The notes below the pieces were generated by a model. The model searched no databases, was not told where the DNA came from, and saw only the letters and a program-made list of their open reading frames with translations. A stretch of 64,000 nt of DNA from Curvibacter sp. (lineage in GTDB: Bacteria > Pseudomonadota > Gammaproteobacteria > Burkholderiales > Burkholderiaceae_C): NCBI GenBank assembly GCA_004293725.1, contig REAW01000010.1:1-64000 (forward strand). The letters are read 5' to 3'. Both the position numbers and the translations under genes were made by a program. Positions 26,854 to 37,404 of the stretch are shown here, in pieces. Each line of letters starts with the position of its first letter. Positions within the stretch are counted from its first letter, which is position 1.

Positions 26854-29127
26854 ATGTCTGTTGTTGATCAATTGAAAAACCTGTTTTCCAAGAAGCCGCC
26901 AGAGTCCGAGTTGGATTCGCGCCTTAGTCTTGCAATGCCGGATGCCAGCGTCGATGCGGCGGACCAAGAGACGATGCAGGAATCCAAGAATACGCCCTTG
27001 CAATCCCGCGTTGCGCCAGAGCCCGTAAAGGAAGTTGTGTCTCCTGCTGAAGATCAGGGCGACCTGGTGCTGGTCCCTGGCTTGGGGCGGCGAACGGTTG
27101 CGCAACACCAACGTGTCTTGTTTGCATTGTTGGGCTTTGCGCTGGTGGCGTTGGCCGTGATGGTGTTTATTGTGTTGAGCCAGTCTGACCGCGTGGCGCA
27201 GCAATTGGGTGCAACCGGACAGTCCCTGATGCAGTCCCAGCGATTGGCCAAGTCTGTGTCTCAGGCTGTCGTTGGAAGCGCGCAGGCGTTTCCGGACGTT
27301 GCGGAAAGTGCAGGCATTTTGGCCAAGTCGGCCCGCGGATTGGCGTCAGGAGACGCAGAGATGCGCATCAATCCGCTGGATGAAGACTATGCGCCGGAGC
27401 TCGGCAAGGTGATTCCCTTGGTGGAGCGTGCCGAGAAGAACGCCAAAGCGGTCATGGGACAGCAAAAAATGCTGACGCAGATTGGCTCAGCATTGCGCCT
27501 TATTAACCGCCAGTCGTCCGATCTGCTGGAAATAGCGGAGACCGTGGCGTCACTGAAGTTGCAGCAAAATGCGCCTGCCGTGGAAATCTCGGCTGTAGGC
27601 CAGTTGGTCATGTTGACTCAGCGCATCGGCAAGTCTTCGAATGAATTTTTGACAGCGGAAGGCGTGAGCCCCGAAGCCGTTTTTTTGCTGGGCAAAGACT
27701 TAAACACGTTCAAGGAAATTTCTGAAGCGTTGTTGTCAGGTAGCGCAGAGTTGCGCCTATCGGCCACCAAAGACCCGGCAACGCGCGAGCAGTTGGAGGC
27801 GTTGAACAAGATGTATGAAGAGACCCGAGTGCAAGCGGGTTCCATCTTGGGAAATTTGCAGGGCTTGGTGTCCGCGCGTGAGGCGCAGGGAGCCATCATT
27901 GCGGACAGCGAACCGCTGCGACGCAACCTGGAAGATTTGCAGGCCAAGTTGTCCAGCCAGGCTGGCATTGGTGGCGTGTCATTGGTTGTCATGGTGGCTG
28001 CCGCTGCCTTTGCGCTGCTCTGTGCTGCGGGTCTGTCGTATGTGCAGTTGCAAGACAGTCGCAAGCGTCAGGTGCTGGCAGAAGACCAGCGACTCGAAGC
28101 GGAGCGCCAAGAGCACGAAGCAAAGCGGGTGAATGACGCGAACCAGGCGGCGATTTTGCGACTGATGAACGAACTTCAGACGGTGGCTGAAGGGGACTTG
28201 ACCCAAGAGGCGACCGTAACCGAGGATATTACTGGCGCCATTGCTGACTCTGTGAACTACACGGTTGAGGAGCTGCGTTCATTGGTATCCAACGTGCAAA
28301 ACACAGCGGCGCGCGTGGCTCAGACGACGGCCGACGTGGATGCCACGTCGACCGAATTGCTGGCAGCGTCCAATGAGCAGCTCCACGAGATTCGGGAGAC
28401 TGGTAAATCTGTTGTGGACATGGCCGGACGAATCAACGAAGTGTCGACCCAGGCGCAAGAGTCCGCTGCGGTAGCGCGCCAATCGCTGCAGGCTGCCGAA
28501 ACAGGTCTTCAGGCAGTGCAGAACGCGATTGGCGGTATGAACTCAATCCGTGATCAGATTCAGGAAACGTCCAAACGTATCAAGCGACTGGGTGAGTCTT
28601 CGCAAGAGATTGGCGAAATTACGGAGCTGATTTCGGACATTACCGAACAAACGAACGTATTGGCATTGAATGCCGCTATTCAAGCCGCGTCAGCTGGTGA
28701 AGCAGGCAGAGGCTTTTCGGTGGTGGCGGAAGAAGTCCAGCGCCTTGCGGAACGTTCTGCCGATGCGACCCGTCAGATCGCTGCTTTGGTGAAGGCTATT
28801 CAAACGGATACCCAGGATGCTATCGGCGCCATGGAACGATCCACCCAAGGTGTGGTGGAGGGAGCCAAGCTGTCTGACAACGCAGGTACCGCGCTCAGTG
28901 AAATTGACCGGGTTTCTCGCCGTGTCGCGGACCTTATTGAGCAAATTTCCAATTCGGCATCCCGAGAGGCTGGCTTGGCCAACGTGGTTGCTGACAACAT
29001 CCAGCACATTTTTGCGGTGACCGAGCAGACCGGAGAAGGCACCCGGGCTACGGCAAACCAAGTGCGCGAACTGTCCCGCATGGCAGAAGAGCTGCGCCAA
29101 TCTGTGTCTCGGTTCAAGATCGTTTGA
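26854..29127 (+). CDS. pilJ: Methyl-accepting chemotaxis protein PilJ
   Basis: This 757-residue receptor has a cytoplasmic N-terminal tail, TM1 at about residues 88-112, a periplasmic PilJ sensor region of about 260 residues, TM2 at about 375-397, a HAMP-like linker and a long coiled-coil signalling domain. The hairpin tip reads DITEQTNVLALNAAIQAASA and continues into GEAGRGFSVVAEEVQRLAER. PilJ senses signals for twitching and surface responses. No pilK or chpB homologue for adaptation is seen next to it. Confidence 0.93.
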   Translation: MSVVDQLKNLFSKKPPESELDSRLSLAMPDASVDAADQETMQESKNTPLQSRVAPEPVKEVVSPAEDQGDLVLVPGLGRRTVAQHQRVLFALLGFALVALAVMVFIVLSQSDRVAQQLGATGQSLMQSQRLAKSVSQAVVGSAQAFPDVAESAGILAKSARGLASGDAEMRINPLDEDYAPELGKVIPLVERAEKNAKAVMGQQKMLTQIGSALRLINRQSSDLLEIAETVASLKLQQNAPAVEISAVGQLVMLTQRIGKSSNEFLTAEGVSPEAVFLLGKDLNTFKEISEALLSGSAELRLSATKDPATREQLEALNKMYEETRVQAGSILGNLQGLVSAREAQGAIIADSEPLRRNLEDLQAKLSSQAGIGGVSLVVMVAAAAFALLCAAGLSYVQLQDSRKRQVLAEDQRLEAERQEHEAKRVNDANQAAILRLMNELQTVAEGDLTQEATVTEDITGAIADSVNYTVEELRSLVSNVQNTAARVAQTTADVDATSTELLAASNEQLHEIRETGKSVVDMAGRINEVSTQAQESAAVARQSLQAAETGLQAVQNAIGGMNSIRDQIQETSKRIKRLGESSQEIGEITELISDITEQTNVLALNAAIQAASAGEAGRGFSVVAEEVQRLAERSADATRQIAALVKAIQTDTQDAIGAMERSTQGVVEGAKLSDNAGTALSEIDRVSRRVADLIEQISNSASREAGLANVVADNIQHIFAVTEQTGEGTRATANQVRELSRMAEELRQSVSRFKIV

Positions 29128-29180
29128 TTAACGTGTCCAGCATTCAACTCGCCCCGTGAGATCCAGGAGAGACTGAACCC

Positions 29181-32100
29181 ATGTCATCGACCACAGCCAC
29201 TCCCGGCGACAACGAACTAGCGGTCAGCGATCTGGGCCCATTGGCTTGGGTTTTGGATGAGTTGCGCAAATCGATGGACGGCGCTAGCAAGGCCATGCGC
29301 CGATTTGTCCGCGATGCAGAGTTGGCTCGTGGTTCTGACCTTGCCGATTTGGATGCCAGCCATCTCCGAATTGCGCGGCAGCAGCTGCACCAAGCAGTGG
29401 GTGCCCTGGAAATGGTCGGTTTGGTTGCGCCAGCCAAAATCTTGCGAGCCATGGAGTCCTTAGCTCAAAAATTTGTACAACGCCCTGAGTTATGCAGCGA
29501 TCAAGCAGCAAACTGCATGGAGCGTGCAAGTTTTGCGTTAACGGAGTATCTAGAGGGTGTTCTAAAAGGGAAAACTGCATCTTCGGTTGCGCTGTTTCCC
29601 CAGTACCGGGCTTTGCAAGAGCTCACTGGCGCCGATCGTATTCACCCTGCTGACTTGTGGCCCATGGAATGGCGTTGGCTGCTAGTGCCAGTGCCAGCTT
29701 CAGTGCAGCCCGTAGGTGTGAGCGCGGATTTGCGTCGCGATATGGACCAAGCCGTGCTGCGACTGGTCAAGTACGCGGATGGAAAAGCGGCGACCCGTTT
29801 AAAAGAGATGTGTCTCGGCCTCGCTGCGGCTGGGGATGGCCTTGAACCTCGCACTTTCTGGATGGCCTGCGCAGCGTATTTCGAAGCAACCGCCTTGGGC
29901 TTGTTTTCGGGCGATGTTTACAGTAAACGGGCCGCTTCACGCATCTTGCAGCAGTACGTCAGCCTTGCCAAAGGTGAAAGTGGGATTTCGGAGCGTCTGG
30001 CCCAAGATTTGGTTTTTTTCTGTTCTCTGGCGATGCCCGCTTCATCTGATGCGGCACCGATACTTCAATTGGTCAAATCCGCGTATGGGGTGACGCGTAG
30101 TAAGCCGGTTGATTACGAAACAGAGCAGTTTGGCCGCTTCGACCCTGCATTGCTTGTGTTGGCACGCAAGCGCATTGCTTCAGCGTCGGAGACATGGTCT
30201 GCGTTGGCTGGTGGCGATACCAACCGCCTAAAGGTGGCGGGGGAGCAGTTTGCCGCAGTGGCTGAGGCTGTCACCAAGTTGCACGCCGAAAGCGGCGAGT
30301 TGGGCAATGCCTTGTCCCGCGCCATTGAGTTGACGATTCGCACTGGCTCCGCACCTGTTCCAGCGGTAGCCATGGAGGTAGCGACTTCCGTACTCTACTT
30401 GGAAGCTGCTTACGAAGATCTGGATCCAACGGATAGTCAGATGGCTGAACGCAGTGGGCGATTGGCCCAGCGCCTGTCCCATGTGACTTCGGGTGGTGAG
30501 CCTGAGCCCCTCGAGTCATGGATGGAAGAGCTTTACCGCCGTGTCAGTGACCGCCAGACCATGGGCAGTGTCGTGGACGAGTTGCGGGCGACGCTTGGTG
30601 ACGTTGAAAGGGCGTTGGACCAGTTCTTCCGCAACCCTCAAGACAAGAGTTCGTTGCGGGAGGTGCCCAGCCAATTGGCCCAAATGCGGGGCGTGTTTTC
30701 TGTGCTCGGCCTAGACCAGCCCTCTATTGCGGCGCTGCGTATGCGCTCAAGTGTGGAGCAGTTTTTGGTTGACGACATTGATGAGGCCAGCGCTCGCACC
30801 GGTATTTTCGAAAAAATCGGAAATAGCCTGGGCGCAATGGGCTTTCTCATCGACATGCTGAGCTACCAGCGCTCTTTGGCCAAGACGCTGTTCGTCTATG
30901 ACGAAGAGGCGGGCGAATTCCGACCTCTAATGGGGCGTGAGCGCGCGGCAGTGCACGAAGAAGTCCAGGTGCCAATTGCGGAGCCTGTTGATCAAGCTGT
31001 GCAAGATGATTTGGCGGCATTGCAGATGGCTGCCGCGTCCCAAGCTGCTGTGCCAAAACTGACTCCAGCGTTGACTTCCGCTATTGCAGCCCCCATTCCA
31101 GACCCTGATAGCGACGATGATTTGGAGTTGCGCGATATCTTTCTTGAAGAGGCGCGCGAGGTCGTTCAAAATGGGCTCTCAGCATTGCTGGCATTGCAGT
31201 CTGATCCTACAAATTTGGCGGACCAGACCACATTGCGGCGTGCCTTCCATACGCTCAAAGGCAGCTCCCGCATGGTGGGGCTCAATGAATTTGGTGAAGC
31301 TGCTTGGGCGTTTGAACAATTGCTCAACACTTCCTTGGCTGAACAAAGACCAGCCAGTGAAGCACTGATTGGGATCTCTCAACAGTCAATGCAAGCGTTT
31401 GAGCGATGGGTTGAAGACATTGCCAGTCATAGCGATGTGTCTTGGAGTGCGCAAGATTTCCGCAAAGCTGCAGACTCCTTGCGTCTGGATGGCGTATACA
31501 TGCCATTAAACACACCAAGAGCTCTCGATATCCCTGAGTCAGCTTCGGTGTTCCCACCCCTAGTTAAGGATTCACCGCTGGATGACCAAGTGCTTTCCGC
31601 GCCTGTAGAGGCAGAGCAGTCTAAAGACTCAGCGGACTTTTTGTCCACCGAAAAGTTTAACGTCTTAAGCAACCAAGAGTCGACAGCGGAACTCCCTCCT
31701 GTGGACTTTGCTTCTACGCAGGTATTCAGTTTTGAAAGTACGCAGGCTTTAGAGGCGAGCAGCCCACAGGGTGAAGTGGCATCCCAAGAGGTCGACCTAG
31801 GGGACTTTGACTTTGGGGATTTGGATACTGCGTCACCACAAGACGAGGCACCTGATACGGTGATCGCTGAGTTTATCGAAGCGCTGCCCGACGTCCCAAT
31901 GAATGGGGCGACTGAGGACTTGGCAGTTTCCTTGGAAACAGAAGAGATCGATCTGCCATCGTTAGTTGAGACTGAAGTGATTCCGGTTTCATTGATGGAA
32001 GCGCCATTAATGGATGTCGATGATGGGGTGAAGGTGATTGGCCCCCTGCGTTTGAGTATTCCTCTGTACAACGTCTATTTAAACGAAGCCGATGAATGGT

Positions 32101-34907
32101 CGCGTCGTTTGCAGACTGAACTTAGTGAGTGGGCCATGGAGCTGCCGCGGGAGTTGCCCGATTCCGTGATCGCACTCGCGCATTCCTTGTTAGGCAGCTC
32201 TGCCACGGTTGGATTTAAAGAGCTGTCCAACATGGCCCGCGCTCTGGAGCATGCCCTGCAGCACGTGCAGTTGCATCGCCAAGGTACGCAAGAGCATGCA
32301 GTCGTTTTCAATGACGCAGCGGAAGATATCCGTCGCTTACTGCATCAGTTTGCTGCAGGTTTCTTGAAAGAAGCCGATGACAGCATATTGGCAGAGCTGC
32401 AAGCGATTACAGAAACCGAATTTCTGGCCTCCCTTCTCGAGCAAGTCCCAGGGGATCAAGAACAGGCCCCTGAGTCTGGGTTCGAGGACAGCCAGCTTGC
32501 TGCTCCCCTGGAGTCCGAGTTGCCGCAAAGCGCCCCGCCTGTGTTGGCGGTGGCAGCACCCTTGGCTATTGCCGATGCGCAAGATGAATATATAGATGCG
32601 GAAGATAGCCTTGACGAGGATCTGCTCCCGATTTTTGAGGAAGAAGCGGCTGAGTTGATGCCCCAATTGGGTGCCGCCTTGCGCCGGTGGGTAGAGGAAC
32701 CTGGAAACTTGTCCGTTCGTAATGAGATTCTTCGCTTGTTGCACACCCTTAAAGGAAGTGCACGTTTGGCAGGTGCCATGCGCTTGGGCGAGATGTCACA
32801 TCGCATGGAATCGTCCATAGAGCAAATAGGGACCGAAGCGCTGCAGTCTGTGCAGTTAGAGCCACTGTTGACTCGATTTGATTCCTTGCAAGCTGTTTTT
32901 GCTGCTTTGGGCAAGGGCCCAGCAGTGGACGAGGAGGACGCTGTACCGGTCACGTCTGCTGTTAAGCCAGTGGCCGTGCCGGGCGCAGCGCCCTTGGTGA
33001 TTCACCCTGTGGTCCATGCTCCGCTGACCACAATGCCCCGCAATAGCAGCAATCAATCGGTTCGCGTACGTTCCCAGTTGCTGGACCGACTTGTCAATCA
33101 GGCGGGCGAAGTCATGATTACCCGTTCGCGCATGGATGCACGGCTGAACCAGTTGCGTTCCTCTTTGGGTGAACTTGGTGGCAACCTGGATCGCCTGCGC
33201 CAGCAGTTGCGGGACGTGGAGTTGCAGGCGGAATCGCAGATGCAATCCCGTTTGGCACAGACAAAAGACTCTGCGCAGGCCTTCGATCCCCTGGAGTTTG
33301 ATCGGTTTACCCGCGTTCAAGAATTGACCCGCATGATGGCCGAGTCGGTGAACGACGTGGCCACCGTGCAGCGGAATTTGCAACGCTCAGTGGAAGGCAC
33401 AGAAGATGATTTGATTGCACAGGGGCGCCAGGCGCGTGAGTTGCAGCGCGATTTATTGCGTACCCGAATGGTCGAGTTTGAAGGTATTTCAGACCGCCTT
33501 TACGGTGTTGTGCGCCAAGCCGCAAAAGACGCTGGAAAACAAGTCAAACTGGACATCACCGGGGGCTCCATTGAAATGGATCGGGGCGTACTTGACCGAA
33601 TGGCCCCTTCGTTTGAGCATCTGCTGCGCAATGCGGTCGCACACGGCATTGAAAGTGCTGAGTTGCGCGCTAAAGCCGGAAAGCCTGCGGCAGGGAACAT
33701 CGTGATCCACGTGTTGCAGGAAAACAATGACATTTCTGTGTCCTTCAGTGACGATGGTGGCGGCTTGCATCTGGATCGCATTCGGGCAAAAGCGGCAGCC
33801 AATGGGTTGATCGAAACCGATGCTGAGCTCAGCGATGGTGATGCGGCGAATCTGATCTTTATGCCTGGTTTTTCTACAGCGGAGCAAGTAACCGAGCTGG
33901 CTGGTCGCGGCATTGGAATGGATGTCGTGCGCTCTGAAGTCAATGCGCTGGGCGGGCGTATCGAAACGCAAACCAAACCAGCTGAGGGCACGACTTTCAA
34001 GCTGGTGCTGCCATTGACCACTGCCGTTACGCAAGTGGTGATTTTGCGGATGGGCGAGTTCACCATCGGAGTTCCAGCCAACATCATGGAAACTGTTCTG
34101 CGTGTCCCCGCTGGCGTTGTGCAGCAGGCCTACGCGTCGAATGCCTTCGATGTAGGTGGTCAGTTGCTACCCTTCTTTTGGGCGGGCTCTCTCTTGCAGA
34201 TGTCAGCGCGCAGCAATGAGCCGTTGACCAAAACCCTGCCGGTTGCCGTGTTCCGCAGTGCAGGCCAACGGTTGGCACTGCATGTCGATGAAGTGCTGGG
34301 TAATCGCGAAGTGGTGGTGAAAAACCTCGGGCCCCAGTTGGCGCGTTTGCCTGGTCTGGCGGGGATGTCAGTGTTGGCCTCTGGCGCGGTAGTGCTCATC
34401 TATAACCCAGTGGCCTTGGCCGCTGTGTACGGAGATTTAGCCCGTGTGATGGAGGCAAATGGCAATAACCCCCAACAGCTTGCCAAGGAGTCCGAAAGCG
34501 GGGCCAAGGTGCCTGAGATTGCGCATCAGTTGCCCTTGGTGCTGGTGGTCGACGACTCCATTACGGTCCGACGGGTGACCCAACGCTTGCTAAAGCGCGA
34601 GGGTTATCGCGTCGCTTTGGCCAATGACGGTTTGCAGGCACTGGAGCGTTTGCAAGAAGAGGTTCCTGAGGTCATCTTGTCGGATATTGAGATGCCGCGC
34701 ATGGACGGATTTGACTTGGCACGCAACATCCGGGCGGACGCCCGTACCCGGGAGGTGCCCATCATCATGATTACTTCCCGGATTGCGGAGAAACACCGGG
34801 AGCATGCGCGCGAACTGGGGGTTGACCACTACCTTGGCAAACCCTACTCAGAGGACGAATTGCTGGGCTTGGTGCGTAGCTACTGCAGCAACTTGGCAAA
34901 CGCCTAG
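29181..34907 (+). CDS. chpA: Hybrid chemosensory histidine kinase ChpA/PilL
   Basis: This 1908-residue CheA-like kinase closes the Pil-Chp operon. It has a degenerate Hpt-like N-terminal region, then Hpt domains with phosphorylatable histidines at 690 (FHTLKGSSRM), 1001 (AHSLLGSSAT) and 1188 (LHTLKGSARL), linked by acidic, low-complexity segments. A dimerisation helix, an HATPase domain (HLLRNAVAHGIES near 1480, GRGIGMDVVRSEV), a CheW domain and a receiver domain with Asp1835 in LSDIEMPRMDGFD follow. It passes phosphate to PilG and PilH. A GGAG ribosome binding site precedes the ATG. Confidence 0.95.
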   Translation: MSSTTATPGDNELAVSDLGPLAWVLDELRKSMDGASKAMRRFVRDAELARGSDLADLDASHLRIARQQLHQAVGALEMVGLVAPAKILRAMESLAQKFVQRPELCSDQAANCMERASFALTEYLEGVLKGKTASSVALFPQYRALQELTGADRIHPADLWPMEWRWLLVPVPASVQPVGVSADLRRDMDQAVLRLVKYADGKAATRLKEMCLGLAAAGDGLEPRTFWMACAAYFEATALGLFSGDVYSKRAASRILQQYVSLAKGESGISERLAQDLVFFCSLAMPASSDAAPILQLVKSAYGVTRSKPVDYETEQFGRFDPALLVLARKRIASASETWSALAGGDTNRLKVAGEQFAAVAEAVTKLHAESGELGNALSRAIELTIRTGSAPVPAVAMEVATSVLYLEAAYEDLDPTDSQMAERSGRLAQRLSHVTSGGEPEPLESWMEELYRRVSDRQTMGSVVDELRATLGDVERALDQFFRNPQDKSSLREVPSQLAQMRGVFSVLGLDQPSIAALRMRSSVEQFLVDDIDEASARTGIFEKIGNSLGAMGFLIDMLSYQRSLAKTLFVYDEEAGEFRPLMGRERAAVHEEVQVPIAEPVDQAVQDDLAALQMAAASQAAVPKLTPALTSAIAAPIPDPDSDDDLELRDIFLEEAREVVQNGLSALLALQSDPTNLADQTTLRRAFHTLKGSSRMVGLNEFGEAAWAFEQLLNTSLAEQRPASEALIGISQQSMQAFERWVEDIASHSDVSWSAQDFRKAADSLRLDGVYMPLNTPRALDIPESASVFPPLVKDSPLDDQVLSAPVEAEQSKDSADFLSTEKFNVLSNQESTAELPPVDFASTQVFSFESTQALEASSPQGEVASQEVDLGDFDFGDLDTASPQDEAPDTVIAEFIEALPDVPMNGATEDLAVSLETEEIDLPSLVETEVIPVSLMEAPLMDVDDGVKVIGPLRLSIPLYNVYLNEADEWSRRLQTELSEWAMELPRELPDSVIALAHSLLGSSATVGFKELSNMARALEHALQHVQLHRQGTQEHAVVFNDAAEDIRRLLHQFAAGFLKEADDSILAELQAITETEFLASLLEQVPGDQEQAPESGFEDSQLAAPLESELPQSAPPVLAVAAPLAIADAQDEYIDAEDSLDEDLLPIFEEEAAELMPQLGAALRRWVEEPGNLSVRNEILRLLHTLKGSARLAGAMRLGEMSHRMESSIEQIGTEALQSVQLEPLLTRFDSLQAVFAALGKGPAVDEEDAVPVTSAVKPVAVPGAAPLVIHPVVHAPLTTMPRNSSNQSVRVRSQLLDRLVNQAGEVMITRSRMDARLNQLRSSLGELGGNLDRLRQQLRDVELQAESQMQSRLAQTKDSAQAFDPLEFDRFTRVQELTRMMAESVNDVATVQRNLQRSVEGTEDDLIAQGRQARELQRDLLRTRMVEFEGISDRLYGVVRQAAKDAGKQVKLDITGGSIEMDRGVLDRMAPSFEHLLRNAVAHGIESAELRAKAGKPAAGNIVIHVLQENNDISVSFSDDGGGLHLDRIRAKAAANGLIETDAELSDGDAANLIFMPGFSTAEQVTELAGRGIGMDVVRSEVNALGGRIETQTKPAEGTTFKLVLPLTTAVTQVVILRMGEFTIGVPANIMETVLRVPAGVVQQAYASNAFDVGGQLLPFFWAGSLLQMSARSNEPLTKTLPVAVFRSAGQRLALHVDEVLGNREVVVKNLGPQLARLPGLAGMSVLASGAVVLIYNPVALAAVYGDLARVMEANGNNPQQLAKESESGAKVPEIAHQLPLVLVVDDSITVRRVTQRLLKREGYRVALANDGLQALERLQEEVPEVILSDIEMPRMDGFDLARNIRADARTREVPIIMITSRIAEKHREHARELGVDHYLGKPYSEDELLGLVRSYCSNLANA

Positions 34908-36370
34908 GTCTGTTTTTTCACAACTCCATAGCGCAGCAGGGTTCGCGACCTTGCTTGCGCATGATCCACGATGGGCAGTGGGTAATCTACACCCGGTGTG
35001 AATCCGGCGGCGGCTAGCTCCAGTGGCTTTGCGAGCCAAGGGGCGTGAATGGTTTTAGGCCCCAGTTTTGCCAGCTGGGGTAGGTAGCGTCGGATGAACC
35101 TTCCTTGCGCGTCAAATCTTTCACTTTGGGAGACAGGGTTAAAAATCCGGAAATACGGTTGTGCATCGCAGCCGCTGGAGCTCACCCATTGCCAACCACC
35201 ATTGTTCGACGACAGGTCAAAATCATTCAGTAAGCAGGCAAAAACCCGCTCTCCCCATCGCCAGTCGATGCCCAAGTGTTTGACCAAAAAACTGCCTGCC
35301 ACCATGCGCAGGCGGTTGTGCATGTAGCCGGTTTGATTGAGTTGCACCATGGCAGCATCGACCACAGGGTACCCTGTAGCGCCGTTGCGCCACGCATCGA
35401 ACAGCTTTTCAGCCAGCGGTCCTTCTTCCCAAGCAATTGCATCGTATTCGGGTTTGTAGGAACCCGTAACTACGTGGGGGAAGTTCGCAAGGATTTGTGC
35501 ATAAAAGTCACGCCACACTAATTCTGCAAGCCACGTAGTGGCTCCTTGATCACCTTGTATGTGGCGTGGTTGGGCCAAGTTCACCAACTGCCGGATCGAT
35601 ACCGTACCAAAACGAAGGTGTACGCTAAGGTAGCTGGGACCCTTGATGGCGGGAAAATTGCGTGTTTCTTCGTAGCGACCCATCCGGGTTGCAAAGTCTG
35701 CCAAAAGGGCTTGGGCTCCGCTCTCCCCAGTAGGAATTTTCAATGCGCGCAAGTTCGTGCTTTCAAAGCCAATGCTCCCTAGGCTGGGAACATCCGCGCG
35801 ATAGCCTTCGGGACGCGGGGCTAAGCGGTAGGGTGATGGTGGCTGAGTCTCAATGGCCGGTTGATCTAGCAAGCGTGCCAACCAAGCCCGCAAATAGGGC
35901 GTGAACACACCGTATGGTTTACCCATTTGTGTGAGAACTTCACGCTCTTCAAAAATGACATGGTCCTTGAGCAGGTGAAGTGAACTGCCAGAAAGTGTCA
36001 GCCTATGGGCCACGGCGTGGTCACGCGCAATGGCCTTCGGCTCGTAGTCCCGGCCGGCAAACACGGCTTGCACTCCCAGCTCCCGTACCAGTGTTGGGAT
36101 CTCTTCCTCAGCCCGACCGTGCAAAACTATTAGCCCGGCGTGAGTTTGGTTGCTCAGAGCGCTCAGATTGCCGTCCAACTCAACCAACGATTCGCGAATG
36201 AACTCAACCCGTCGGTCTTGCCGGGGCAAAGCCTCCAGAATTTCGGTGTCGAACAAGAAAGCGCAATACACCCGTTCACATTGCTGTAGGGCGATGTTCA
36301 ATGCCGTGTTGTCATGTATGCGCAAGTCACGGCGAAACCAGACCAAACCAGAGGCGTATTTTGTTTGCAT
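34904..36370 (-). CDS. phrB: Deoxyribodipyrimidine photolyase
   Basis: PhrB repairs cyclobutane pyrimidine dimers with blue light using FADH- and an antenna cofactor. The 488-residue protein begins LVWFRRDLRIHDNTAL, and its FAD domain contains WRNGATGYPVVDAAMVQL, NRLRMVAGSFLVKHL and the tryptophan-rich NNGGWQWVSSSGCDAQPYFR. The start at 36370 gives a family-like N terminus. Its 3' end overlaps the convergent chpA stop by four bases. Confidence 0.95.
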   Translation of the reverse strand: MQTKYASGLVWFRRDLRIHDNTALNIALQQCERVYCAFLFDTEILEALPRQDRRVEFIRESLVELDGNLSALSNQTHAGLIVLHGRAEEEIPTLVRELGVQAVFAGRDYEPKAIARDHAVAHRLTLSGSSLHLLKDHVIFEEREVLTQMGKPYGVFTPYLRAWLARLLDQPAIETQPPSPYRLAPRPEGYRADVPSLGSIGFESTNLRALKIPTGESGAQALLADFATRMGRYEETRNFPAIKGPSYLSVHLRFGTVSIRQLVNLAQPRHIQGDQGATTWLAELVWRDFYAQILANFPHVVTGSYKPEYDAIAWEEGPLAEKLFDAWRNGATGYPVVDAAMVQLNQTGYMHNRLRMVAGSFLVKHLGIDWRWGERVFACLLNDFDLSSNNGGWQWVSSSGCDAQPYFRIFNPVSQSERFDAQGRFIRRYLPQLAKLGPKTIHAPWLAKPLELAAAGFTPGVDYPLPIVDHAQARSRTLLRYGVVKKQT

Positions 36371-36391
36371 GCCAACCGTTAAAATCGAAAA

Positions 36392-36994
36392 ATGTCCGGC
36401 GATTCTGCACCTATCAATCTCACCCACCACTTCCTGATTGCAATGCCCGGATTGGAGGATGCTCTATTTTCCAAGAGCGTGGTCTATGTCTGCGAACACA
36501 ACAGCAAAGGTGCATTGGGCCTGGTGATCAACAAGCCAGCGGACATGGACCTCAAGGGGTTGTTTGAAAAAATTGACTTGCCGTTGGAGCGCAGTGATCT
36601 ACTCGCCAGCCAAGTATTCCAGGGCGGACCGGTGCAAACCGAGCGCGGCTTCGTTTTGCATGAAGGCATCGAAATTTCCCCTGAAAAGGAAAGCAAATCG
36701 TCCCTTTACGCGTCGACCATGACCATCCCGGGTGGACTGGAAATGACCACATCGAAAGATGTGCTGGAGGCTATTGCCAGTGGCTCTGGGCCGCGCAAAG
36801 TGATGGTTTCGTTGGGGTATTCCGCGTGGGCTGGAGGACAACTAGAAACCGAGCTTGGGGAGAATAGTTGGATAACGGTAGATGCGGATCCGGTCATTAT
36901 TTTTGACACCCCGGTAAATCAGCGGTATGACAAGGCGCTTGCGTTGTTGGGGCTGCAGGCCTGGATGATTTCTACCCAAGCGGGGCATGCATGA
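36392..36994 (+). CDS. algH: YqgE/AlgH family protein
   Basis: The 200-residue protein has family hallmarks LTHHFLIAMPGLED, SVVYVCEHNSKGALGLVINK and QVFQGGPVQTERGFVLH. AlgH/YqgE proteins are widely conserved and of unclear biochemical role, and are commonly coupled to ruvX. It is divergent from phrB, with only 21 bases between starts, and its stop overlaps the ruvX ATG by four bases. Confidence 0.93.
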   Translation: MSGDSAPINLTHHFLIAMPGLEDALFSKSVVYVCEHNSKGALGLVINKPADMDLKGLFEKIDLPLERSDLLASQVFQGGPVQTERGFVLHEGIEISPEKESKSSLYASTMTIPGGLEMTTSKDVLEAIASGSGPRKVMVSLGYSAWAGGQLETELGENSWITVDADPVIIFDTPVNQRYDKALALLGLQAWMISTQAGHA

Positions 36995-37404
36995 GTGTGC
37001 AGGCCGTCTCGGTACCGGCCCATCTGACAACGTTTATTGCATTTGACTTTGGACTCAAACGCACGGGTGTCGCCGTAGGCAACCGCATTCTAAAAAGTGC
37101 GCAGCCACAAGGCTCCATCCATGCCGAGGGCAATGCGCGTTTTGACGGCGTCGCCGCAAAACTCAAAGAATGGCAGCCCGACGCCATAGTGATTGGTGTG
37201 CCCTACCACCCTGATGGGGCTTCCCATGAAAATACTGCGCGTGCCAAGAAGTTTGGGCGCCAGTTGAACGGACGCTTTGGCCTGCCAGTGTTCGAAGTGG
37301 ATGAACGCTACAGCACCACCGAAGCCATGAGCACGGGCGCGAAAGACGCCGATGCAGCGTCGGCCTGCATCATCTTGGAACAGTTTTTGAGGAGTGTCAC
37401 GTGA
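36991..37404 (+). CDS. ruvX: Putative pre-16S rRNA nuclease / Holliday junction resolvase RuvX (YqgF)
   Basis: This 137-residue RNase H-fold nuclease carries the acidic active-site residues in AFDFGLKRTGVAVG, VDERYST and DADAASACIILEQF. YqgF-type proteins process the 5' end of 16S rRNA and were earlier proposed as Holliday resolvases. It overlaps algH upstream and the GTG start of pyrR downstream by four bases each. Confidence 0.92.
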   Translation: MSVQAVSVPAHLTTFIAFDFGLKRTGVAVGNRILKSAQPQGSIHAEGNARFDGVAAKLKEWQPDAIVIGVPYHPDGASHENTARAKKFGRQLNGRFGLPVFEVDERYSTTEAMSTGAKDADAASACIILEQFLRSVT

